Assembly (NCBI GenBank): GCA_964496975.1
Contig: CAZCBN010000101.1
Coordinates: 1 to 12,179, forward strand
Reading direction: 5' to 3'
DNA: 12,179 nt
Source: CAZCBN01 sp964496975
Lineage (GTDB): Bacteria; Planctomycetota; Phycisphaerae; Phycisphaerales; UBA1924
A program made the position numbers and the translations under genes. Positions within the stretch are counted from its first letter, which is position 1. Each line of letters begins with the position of its first letter. Below are positions 1-6,034 of the stretch, in pieces. The notes beneath the pieces were generated by a model that saw only the letters and a program-made list of their open reading frames with translations, made no database searches and was not told where the DNA came from.

Positions 1-224
1 ATGTTCCCTGTCAGGTAGTACGACCCGGGCGCGCTGATCCTGAACAGGCTGTCGGCATCCCCCGGCGTGTTCACTGCGTTGATCGCGACCCGCGGCTCCA
101 CCTCGACCAGCGGCTTGGCCGTCGGCGTGACCGGGCCCATCGGCGGGTTCAACGGCCCCGCCGAAGCGACCACCGTGAACAGACCCATCGCCGCGAGGGC
201 GATCCGAGTGCGTGCGATCGTCAT
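1..224 (-). CDS. Exported right-handed beta-helix protein A, N-terminal part (runs off left edge)
   Basis: Only the first 74 codons are in the window; reading continues past base 1. The ATG at 224-222 is preceded by GGGGAG with a 6-nt gap, which fixes the start. Residues 1 to about 22 form a signal peptide: basic MTIARTR, a hydrophobic core, and a cleavage region near VASAG. Then follow a Pro-rich stretch beginning GPLNPP and the family signature: EVEPRVAI at 41-48, NTPGDADS at 52-59, and SAPGSYYLTGN at 64-74. The same blocks occur in order in the two paralogs at 435-1610 and 2865-4073, whose full lengths show a beta-helix body. The helix rungs of this copy lie outside the window. The protein is inferred to be exported; substrate and role are unknown. 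It may be the last gene of the minus-strand run beginning at 4073, or have its own promoter in the 210-nt gap upstream, where I saw no convincing one. Confidence 0.85.
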   Translation of the reverse strand, partial: MTIARTRIALAAMGLFTVVASAGPLNPPMGPVTPTAKPLVEVEPRVAINAVNTPGDADSLFRISAPGSYYLTGN

Positions 225-393
225 GACAAACTCCCCGGGTTTCCTTCGGTGCGTCTCGCGTCGAGCCGCCGCGGCCGCGGGACAGTGTGCCCGTCGCCAC
301 ACGTCGCTGCAAGCGGCACGCGGCAAGAACACGGCGCGCGGCTGCACACGACCCTTCCAGAATCCGATCCTTGCACCCACACCATTCGGGCGT

Positions 394-430
394 CGCGGAC
401 GGCCCGTGCGGCACCGCACCCGCCGTCGCG
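394..430 (-). terminator. GC-rich stem-loop just after beta-helix gene B
   Basis: An imperfect inverted repeat starts 4 nt past the stop codon of the gene at 435-1610. The inner stem is GTGCGG (406-411) with CCGCAC (414-419). A CC/CC internal loop separates it from ACGGC (399-403) with GCCGT (422-426), and then CGCG pairs with CGCG across a one-base bulge. Its placement fits 3'-end formation or transcript protection, but no T-run follows, so it is not a canonical intrinsic terminator. Nothing else could be supported in the 225-434 gap: no convincing promoter for the next gene was seen apart from its Shine-Dalgarno sequence. Confidence 0.3.
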
Positions 431-434
431 CACG

Positions 435-1610
435 CTAATAGGCGAAGTTGGCGAACGGATCGGTCGTGTTCATCGTGCTCGCGGCCGAACTCCCCGTAAA
501 CGTCACGCCGCCGGGCGTGCGACGATCCACCACCGGCCCGTGCACGTTGGCGGCGACGATGGAAAAGTTGCTGGTGTTGCCGCTGCACGTGTTGCCGACG
601 ATGACGTTGCCCGCGGCGTCGATCTGAACGCCGAAGGTGTTGGCGATGCAGTTGTTGCCCTCGACTCGGTTGTCAGAGCCGGTCGCGTGGACGCCCGCGC
701 CCGTGCCGTCGAGGGCGTTGGAAGTGCATGAGTTGTTCAGGGCCGTGCAGGCGCTGGCAAGGCGGATGCCGTCGATGCTGTTGCGGTCGGCGGTGCAGCC
801 GCGGACGATCGAGGCGTTGGAGGCCGTGAAGCCGTTCCCGACGTTCGCCCGAGAAACGCAGTCGACGGCGAGACTGCCGAAGTTGAGCGTGATCCCGTCG
901 CCGCCGTTCTGTTGCACCGTGCACCGAGAGACGACACAGTTGCCGCCCGCGACGATGCCGCGTCCGGTATTCGAGGCAACCGAGCAGTCGGTGACGGAGG
1001 CGATGATGCCCGCATCGATGCCGGTGGCGTTCTCCTGGGCGAAGCACCGAAGGATGGCGGCCCCCTGGCCGGCGCGGATGCCCGTGCTGGTATTGCCCTG
1101 TGCGACGCAGCGATCAATGGTGCCGCTGTCGATGAAGATGCCGATGCCGGTGTTGCGCATGGCGCGAACATCCAGCACGGATACCTCGTCGGCGCTCGAC
1201 GCATCGAGCCCGCCGGTCGGCCAATCGGTGATGCTCCCGTCGCGCACAGTCACGTTGCGCAGAAGGGAGGCGATGCGGACGCCGGAGCGTGCCCCAGGCA
1301 CGCCCCGCACCGCAAAGCCCATCAGGTCCAGCGTCACGTCGCCCGAAGTGATCTCGATGCCGTGCTTCGTCGCCTCGCCGACGACGTCGGCCGTCAGGTA
1401 GTACGAGCCCGGGGCCGTGATCTTGAACGTGCTGGGCGAGGAATCGGCGTCGCCGGGCGTGGTCTGCGGGCCCACCGCGATCCGCGGCTCAACCTCAGCC
1501 AGCGGCCGTGCGGTCGGCGTCACCGCACCCGAGGGCGGGTTCAGCGGACCGGCCCACGCGGGCAGAGCGACCATCGCCGCGAGGGCGATCCCGATTCGTG
1601 CGAACACCAT
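435..1610 (-). CDS. Exported right-handed beta-helix repeat protein B (NosD-like rungs), 391 aa
   Basis: The start is ATG 1610-1608, preceded by AAGGGG at 9 nt. It directly begins a signal peptide (about residues 1-20, ending ALPAWA before GPLNPP). The frame stays open for about 100 codons upstream, but that part is Arg/Gly-rich and overlaps the DUF72 gene, so I rejected it. Signature blocks are EVEPRIAV (39-46), TPGDADS (51-57) and TAPGSYYLTADV (65-76). The body, about 80-350, is a parallel beta-helix with repeats of about 21 residues of the form xCxxxxNxxxGI. Cysteines recur at 168, 189, 209, 230, 251, 272, 295, 321 and 342. The C-terminus ends NTTDPFANFAY, almost the same as protein C. No catalytic motif is recognisable. 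Folds of this kind include polysaccharide lyases, epimerases and plain surface proteins, so no enzymatic function is claimed. It is probably exported to the periplasm or cell surface. Confidence 0.9.
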   Translation of the reverse strand: MVFARIGIALAAMVALPAWAGPLNPPSGAVTPTARPLAEVEPRIAVGPQTTPGDADSSPSTFKITAPGSYYLTADVVGEATKHGIEITSGDVTLDLMGFAVRGVPGARSGVRIASLLRNVTVRDGSITDWPTGGLDASSADEVSVLDVRAMRNTGIGIFIDSGTIDRCVAQGNTSTGIRAGQGAAILRCFAQENATGIDAGIIASVTDCSVASNTGRGIVAGGNCVVSRCTVQQNGGDGITLNFGSLAVDCVSRANVGNGFTASNASIVRGCTADRNSIDGIRLASACTALNNSCTSNALDGTGAGVHATGSDNRVEGNNCIANTFGVQIDAAGNVIVGNTCSGNTSNFSIVAANVHGPVVDRRTPGGVTFTGSSAASTMNTTDPFANFAY

Positions 1611-1710
1611 GAGACCGATCCCCTTATGGCTACCACGCCCCGCGGAGAACCCCCGCTCGCGACAGTCGACGCACACCAGAACATCCTCCACGGCGGGCCA
1701 CGACGCCACA

Positions 1711-1776
1711 TCAGTGTGACGAATCCCGGCCGCCACGCAACCCGATTCGCACCTTGCCGCCACACCACGGGCACAT
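1711..1776 (-). other. Possible remnant or tiny zinc-ribbon ORF (21 codons)
   Basis: An ATG lies 10 nt after the DUF72 stop, with a GGGTGAG sequence overlapping that stop. It opens MCPWCGGKVRIGLRGGRDSSH and then hits TGA. CPWCGGKVR looks like the first knuckle of a zinc ribbon. In the adjacent reading frame, about 15 codons further on, VLVCVDCRERG looks like the second knuckle, giving CPWC-x30-CVDC if one indel is allowed. However, that second frame has no stop before the start of beta-helix gene B. So this is either a decayed small gene, a sequencing indel, or chance in GC-rich DNA. The rest of the 1611-1786 gap holds only the ribosome-binding site for the gene at 1610. Confidence 0.2.
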
Positions 1777-1786
1777 CGCGACCCGC

Positions 1787-2827
1787 TCACCCACCGACCG
1801 GCGGGGCGGCGCCGCGCCCGAGCGCTTCGCCGCTTTCCGGACTCGCCGCCAAACTCTCGGCCAAACGCACCACGGACCGCGGCGCCGAGCCCTCCGCCTT
1901 GTTGTTGATGATGACCCACGCGTCAAAGGGCATGCGCAGGGCCGTGCGCACAAGATCGACGACCTGCCCGCGGGTGCCCGCGTCCTCGTCCACGATCCTC
2001 GTGAAGGGCTGGTACCGCTGCTTCGCCCCGCCGTAGGTCTGGTCGTGCCGCAGCAACCATCGGCACACGAGCGCCGGCTGGGCCTCCAGGGGCCACCCGT
2101 GCGCCGCCATCGCCGCGCGCTGCTGCGCGAGCGTGGGCTGCCTGGGGTGACTGGCGAAGCCATGGGCAACGTGCGCACGCCGCAGCGCCTCGGCCAAGGC
2201 CGGCGCCTCGCCGCCCCGACACGGCTCGGCGTTCCGCCACTCCAGCGCCAGCAACGGGCCCCGGCCGACACGCTCGCGCAGGGCGAGGAAGAACTCACCC
2301 ACGCGCTCCAGCAGCGCGCGCACGCCGCCCAGACGCCCGCGCGGATGCAGGTCCAGCGGCGAAAGTTGAAACACAATCGGCCCGAGGCGATCCCCCAAGC
2401 CGATGAGCGCGGGGCCCAGCACCAGGTCCAACGCCGTCTCGGCGTGCAGGAAGACGCCCGCGGGGTCTTCGGGGTTCGTCAGGCCCTGCCATGCCTTCAC
2501 GAGGAACCGGAAGCCGGCGGGGGTCTGGGCGGCGAGGTCCCGGTACTGCTCCGCCGACATGGGCCTGTAAAACGCGCGATCCAGCCCGACGGTGCGGTGC
2601 AGCGGGCTGGCGGCGTACGCGGCCAAGCCCTCCCGCGCGAGCGTGGCCTCGCTGAGCGCGGCGTGGGATTCGTACACAAGGCCGCGCCACCCGGGGAAGG
2701 TCCACGAACTCGTGCCGAGGTGCACGCGCGGCGACAGGGCCGCGACCGCGCGCACGGCTTCGGACGCTGCGGGCGCTGCGCGAACGCGATCGGCGGGCCC
2801 GCCGTCGAACAGGGAGAGCTGGGTCAC
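1787..2827 (-). CDS. DUF72 (YecE-like) family protein with N-terminal QLSLF clamp-binding-like motif, 346 aa
   Basis: DUF72 proteins are TIM-barrel proteins of unknown biochemical role. Family features seen are VHLGTSSWTFPGW (35-47) at the first strand, FRFLVKAWQGLTNP (106-119), LGPIVFQLSP (148-157), LALEWRN (193-199), RHDQTYGG (260-267) and, near the C-terminus, WVIINNKAEGSAP (304-316), the usual hallmark of the family. The barrel is longer than the usual roughly 240-300 residues because of an about 34-residue N-terminal extension. GTG 2827-2825 is chosen as start: it lies 37 nt after the upstream stop, and it puts QLSLF at residues 3-7, right at the N-terminus. I see no good Shine-Dalgarno sequence before it, so the start is moderately certain. 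The frame stays open upstream into the beta-helix gene (to 3094), but that is low-complexity antisense-like reading. Close spacing suggests co-transcription with beta-helix gene C. Confidence 0.9.
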   Translation of the reverse strand: MTQLSLFDGGPADRVRAAPAASEAVRAVAALSPRVHLGTSSWTFPGWRGLVYESHAALSEATLAREGLAAYAASPLHRTVGLDRAFYRPMSAEQYRDLAAQTPAGFRFLVKAWQGLTNPEDPAGVFLHAETALDLVLGPALIGLGDRLGPIVFQLSPLDLHPRGRLGGVRALLERVGEFFLALRERVGRGPLLALEWRNAEPCRGGEAPALAEALRRAHVAHGFASHPRQPTLAQQRAAMAAHGWPLEAQPALVCRWLLRHDQTYGGAKQRYQPFTRIVDEDAGTRGQVVDLVRTALRMPFDAWVIINNKAEGSAPRSVVRLAESLAASPESGEALGRGAAPPVGG

Positions 2828-2864
2828 CGTCGATTGTTCGCGGGCCGAGGAGGGGGAGACTGCA

Positions 2865-4073
2865 TCAGTACGCGAGGTTGGCCCACGGGTCGGTGGTGAG
2901 GAGGGTGGACGTGGCGGAGTTGCCGGTGGCCGCGGCGGCACCGGTGGCAGTGGCGTTGACGATCTCGCCGTAACGACTGTTCGCAGAGATGCTGTAGTTG
3001 GTTGTGTTGCCTGAGCACGTGTTCCGGGTGACGGTCGCTCCGATGGAGGACACGCTGATCCCCGTGTCGTTGTTGTTCGCGTGGTTTGAGTCAACGACGC
3101 AAGAGGTTCCGGTCACCGAGATCCCGGCGCCGACGTTCGAGGCTCCCGCGCCGTTGGCCAACGCCCTTGACCCCACGATCGTCGAGTCGGACCCGAGCGC
3201 AAAGCCGTCAAGCACGTTGCTCTGCGCCACGCACTCGCGGACGAAGGAGTTGGAGCCGACGCTGAAGCCGCGGCTCAGGTTGTTGCGAGCCCAGCACGCG
3301 GTGAACGTGCTGGACACCGCGTCAAAGCCGTTGCCGTCGGTATTGTGAGCGACGCAGTTGAAGAACGAGGATCCCGACCCGGAAAACCCCGACGACTGGT
3401 TGAACGACGCCACGCAGTTGGTCAGCGTCGCGAAGAACAGCCCGTCGAACCCGCGCCCGCCGTTGAACGACGCGCGGCAGTCCGTGTACTGCGAACCGAA
3501 GGAGCCGTCAAGAAAACCCGCCAACGTGTTCTCGGCGGCGATGCACGCGATGAACACCGCGTCGTCCTCGATCTCAAACCCCACGTTGTTCGCAGTCGCC
3601 GTGAGGCGCTCCAGCCTTGGCGACACGTTGTCGGCCCCGCGGCCGAACCGCACGCCGGCGCTGGTGAAGCCGCGGAGGTTCCCGTTGCGAACAGTCAGGC
3701 CCGCGATGTCCGTGCCCTCGTCGCCGACGTCGCTGATGCCCACGGGCGAGAGCGACCGGCCGTCGATGGTGAAGCCGTTCAGGTCGATCGTGACGTTCGA
3801 CGCGGCGACCTCGATGCCGTCCCTCCCGCTCGTCGCTGTGATGTTGGCCGTCAGGTAGTACGACCCCGGCTGGCTGATGCGGAACGTCGAGTCGGCATCC
3901 CCCGGCGTGTTCTCAACGCTGATCGCGACCCGCGGCTCCACCTCCGCCAGCGGCTTGAGCGTGGGCTTCACATCGCCCGGAGGGTCGATCGGCCCGGCGA
4001 ACGCACCGGCCGACAAGGCCGCCACGACACCGCACACACACGCCAGCCTCGGCAACGAACGAATGGGCCACAT
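2865..4073 (-). CDS. Exported right-handed beta-helix repeat protein C, 402 aa
   Basis: ATG 4073-4071 is preceded by AGGA at 8 nt and begins a clear signal peptide (about 1-26, ending SAGAFAG before PIDPP). The in-frame extension to 4202 is rejected because the signal peptide would be internal. Family signature: EVEPRVAI (44-51), NTPGDADSTF (55-64), SQPGSYYLTANI (67-78). The helical body shows rungs DCRASFNGGRGF, NCVASFNQSSGF, NCVAHNTDGNGF, ACWARNNLSRGF and ECVAQSNVLDGF, with cysteines at 177, 199, 220, 240, 260 and 281, that is every 20-22 residues. A further NTCSGNTTNYSI block (351-362) matches protein B. The C-terminus ends LLTTDPWANLAY. No catalytic residues are identifiable; a secreted or surface role is inferred. 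It is the first gene of the minus-strand run, with the candidate promoter at 4174-4202 about 100 nt upstream. Confidence 0.92.
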   Translation of the reverse strand: MWPIRSLPRLACVCGVVAALSAGAFAGPIDPPGDVKPTLKPLAEVEPRVAISVENTPGDADSTFRISQPGSYYLTANITATSGRDGIEVAASNVTIDLNGFTIDGRSLSPVGISDVGDEGTDIAGLTVRNGNLRGFTSAGVRFGRGADNVSPRLERLTATANNVGFEIEDDAVFIACIAAENTLAGFLDGSFGSQYTDCRASFNGGRGFDGLFFATLTNCVASFNQSSGFSGSGSSFFNCVAHNTDGNGFDAVSSTFTACWARNNLSRGFSVGSNSFVRECVAQSNVLDGFALGSDSTIVGSRALANGAGASNVGAGISVTGTSCVVDSNHANNNDTGISVSSIGATVTRNTCSGNTTNYSISANSRYGEIVNATATGAAAATGNSATSTLLTTDPWANLAY

Positions 4074-4173
4074 CGTGAGGATCCTGTTTGGACAGCACCG
4101 CTTCGGACAACACCGCGCACGCCCACCCTCGCGGACGACAAAGCCCACGCCGACGCGGCGCGATGGACATGGC

Positions 4174-4202
4174 AGTATGGAGGCCGAGCCCCGCGCCGTC
4201 AA
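4174..4202 (-). promoter_or_regulatory. Candidate sigma70-type promoter for beta-helix gene C / DUF72 run
   Basis: Read on the minus strand there is TTGACG (4202-4197; 5 of 6 to consensus), a 17-nt spacer, and CATACT (4179-4174; 4 of 6). This predicts a start near 4167 and a 5' leader of about 95 nt before the ATG at 4073. The -35 element sits inside the T-tract of the catalase terminator. The match is by eye only. Confidence 0.45.
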
Positions 4203-4228
4203 AGAAAACGGCGGGACAATCCCGCCGG
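4201..4228 (-). terminator. Intrinsic terminator downstream of the catalase gene
   Basis: On the minus strand a perfect 8-bp stem, CGGCGGGA (4227-4220) with TCCCGCCG (4216-4209), closes a 3-nt loop and is followed at once by TTTTCTTT (4208-4201). It lies about 130 nt past the catalase stop. Between the stop and this site (4229-4358) are only short GC palindromes, such as GGCCGCGCGGCC and GGCCT-CCGC-AGGCC, and no gene. Confidence 0.75.
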
Positions 4229-4358
4229 AAGATCACGATCGGCATGTCCCGCGCCACCACGGCCGCGCGGCCCTGAGAAACCGGGCAAACCCTGCGGCCT
4301 GCGGAGGCCACCACCGGCCCGGGTCACCGGGGCCCGTGCGCCGGCCCCGTGCATCGGT

Positions 4359-5906
4359 TCAGTGCTTGCCGTTGCTGGCCCCGTTGTGCGCGCCGGCGTG
4401 GGCCGCGCCCATCTGCGCCATCACCTCGTCGATGTTCACGCCCAGCGCCTTCGCCACCATCTGGCCGTACTGCTCGTCCGCGCGGAAGAAGTGGCAGACC
4501 TGCCGCAGCTGGATGTCGCGGCGGGCCAGGGACAGGCCGCCGACGATCGCCTTCACCGTGCGCTGCTTCTGCCCCGCGTCAAAGAGCCGCCAGAGGTTCC
4601 CCGCCTGCGTGAAGTCGTCATGGTCCACGCGGCTGTCGAAGCGGTCCACCACGGCGGTGTTGGCGTCCGACGCCGTGTTCGCCAGGAACCACGCGGGCTC
4701 CTTGTACTCGGGCCGCGGCGCGGGCGAGCCGGGCACGGAGTTGGGCCAGTAGTTGGGCGCCGTGTGGTTGGAGGTGCCGTAGTTCATCGCGCCGTCGCGC
4801 TGGTAGTTCATCACGGGGCAGCGCGGCTTGTTCACCGGGAGCTGGTGGTAGTTGTTGCCCACGCGGTAGCGGTGCGCGTCGGCGTAGCTCATGAGCCGCG
4901 CCTGCAGCATCTTGTCCGGGCTCACCGAGATGCCGGGCACCAGCGCGCTCGGGCTGTAGCTGCTCTGCTCGATCTCCGCGAAGTAGTTCTCGGGGTTGCG
5001 GTTCAGCTCCAGCACGCCCACCTCGATGAGCGGGAACTCGGCGTGCGGCCAGACCTTCGTCAGGTCAAAGGGGTTCCAGCGAAAGGCCCGGGCCTGCGCG
5101 TCGGTCATCACCTGGATGCTGAACTTCCAGCGGGCGTAGTCCCCCTTTTCGATGCTCTCGAAGAGGTCGCGCTGGTGGCTCTCGCGGTCCATGCCGATCA
5201 GCCGGGCCGACTCCTCGTCGGTGATGGTCCGGATGCCCTGCATGCTCTTGAAGTGGAACTTGCACCACACCCGCTCGCCCTTGGCGTTGATCAGGCTGTA
5301 GGTGTGGCTCCCGTAGCCGTTCATGTGGCGGTACGTCGCGGGCAGGCCGCGGTCGCTCATCAGAATCGTCACCTGGTGCAGGCTCTCGGGGCAGAGCGAC
5401 CAGAAGTCCCACTGCATGTTGGCATCGCGGAGGTTGGTCCGCGGGTCGCGCTTCTGCGTGTGGATGAACTGCTGGAACTTGTACGGGTCGCGCACGAAGA
5501 ACACGGGGGTGTTGTTCCCCACCATGTCCCAGTTGCCCTCTTCGGTGTAAAACTTCACCGCGAAGCCGCGGACGTCACGCTCCGCGTCGGCCGCGCCGCG
5601 CTCGCCCGCCACGGTGCTGAACCGCGCGACGACCTCGGTCTTCTTCCCGACCTTGTTCAGGAAGGCCGCCTTGGTGTACCGGCTCACGTCGTTCGTCACC
5701 GTGAACGTGCCGAACGCGCCGCTCCCCTTCGCGTGCACCACCCGCTCGGGGATCCGCTCGCGGTTGAAGTGCTGCATCTGCTCCAGCAGCGCCACGTCCT
5801 GCATCAGCAGCGGCCCCCGCGGCCCGACCGTCAGCGAGTTCTCGTTGTCGGCGATCGGCGCGCCGTCGGCGGTGGTCAGGATCGGCCTGTTCTGGTCGGA
5901 TGCCAT
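4359..5906 (-). CDS. katA: Monofunctional heme catalase (small-subunit, clade-3 type), 515 aa
   Basis: It converts two hydrogen peroxide to water and oxygen in the cytoplasm; no signal peptide is present. All catalytic landmarks are intact and correctly spaced. The distal His is H58 in RVVHAKGSGAFG, the distal Asn is N131 in DMVGNNTPVFFVRD, and the proximal heme-ligand Tyr is Y341 in RLMSYADAHRYRVGNNY, with R337 four residues before. The H-N (73) and H-Y (283) spacings equal those of human catalase. The length suits a small-subunit enzyme, without the extra C-terminal flavodoxin-like domain of large-subunit catalases. The tail is short and rich in Ala, His, Gly and Asn. The start is secure: GAGGAG lies 6 nt before ATG 5906-5904. 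The gene appears monocistronic, with an intrinsic terminator at 4201-4228 and a relatively AT-rich upstream gap. The exact symbol (katA) is by family resemblance. Confidence 0.97.
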   Translation of the reverse strand: MASDQNRPILTTADGAPIADNENSLTVGPRGPLLMQDVALLEQMQHFNRERIPERVVHAKGSGAFGTFTVTNDVSRYTKAAFLNKVGKKTEVVARFSTVAGERGAADAERDVRGFAVKFYTEEGNWDMVGNNTPVFFVRDPYKFQQFIHTQKRDPRTNLRDANMQWDFWSLCPESLHQVTILMSDRGLPATYRHMNGYGSHTYSLINAKGERVWCKFHFKSMQGIRTITDEESARLIGMDRESHQRDLFESIEKGDYARWKFSIQVMTDAQARAFRWNPFDLTKVWPHAEFPLIEVGVLELNRNPENYFAEIEQSSYSPSALVPGISVSPDKMLQARLMSYADAHRYRVGNNYHQLPVNKPRCPVMNYQRDGAMNYGTSNHTAPNYWPNSVPGSPAPRPEYKEPAWFLANTASDANTAVVDRFDSRVDHDDFTQAGNLWRLFDAGQKQRTVKAIVGGLSLARRDIQLRQVCHFFRADEQYGQMVAKALGVNIDEVMAQMGAAHAGAHNGASNGKH

Positions 5907-6034
5907 GCGGTGCTCCTCGTCGTGCGATCGTCAGTCACATCGCCGGAGTCTAGGACAATCACCCCCAAGGTTGGAACTAGTCAAAGAAACGGAGCAAGAC
6001 ACACAAACATTTTACGAACAAATCGCCGTGGCTT
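5907..6034 (-). promoter_or_regulatory. Catalase upstream region, promoter candidates only
   Basis: This 128-nt gap is noticeably richer in A+T than its flanks. On the minus strand it contains TAAAAT (6014-6009; 5 of 6 to a -10 box) without a good -35. Nearer the gene is TTGACT (5984-5979) followed after 17 nt by a poor -10, TGATTG. I saw no PerR- or Fur-like inverted repeat. No hairpin was found that would terminate the methyltransferase gene ending at 6035, so read-through into the catalase is possible. Confidence 0.3.

Noticed and set aside
1611..1919. N-terminal extension of beta-helix gene B
   Set aside because: It would bury a good signal peptide and ribosome-binding site inside the protein and overlap the DUF72 coding region; the added residues are Arg/Gly/Ala-rich.
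2828..3094. N-terminal extension of the DUF72 gene
   Set aside because: The extra 89 residues are Thr/Pro/Arg/Ser-rich, overlap the 3' end of beta-helix gene C, and are unlike any DUF72 N-terminus.
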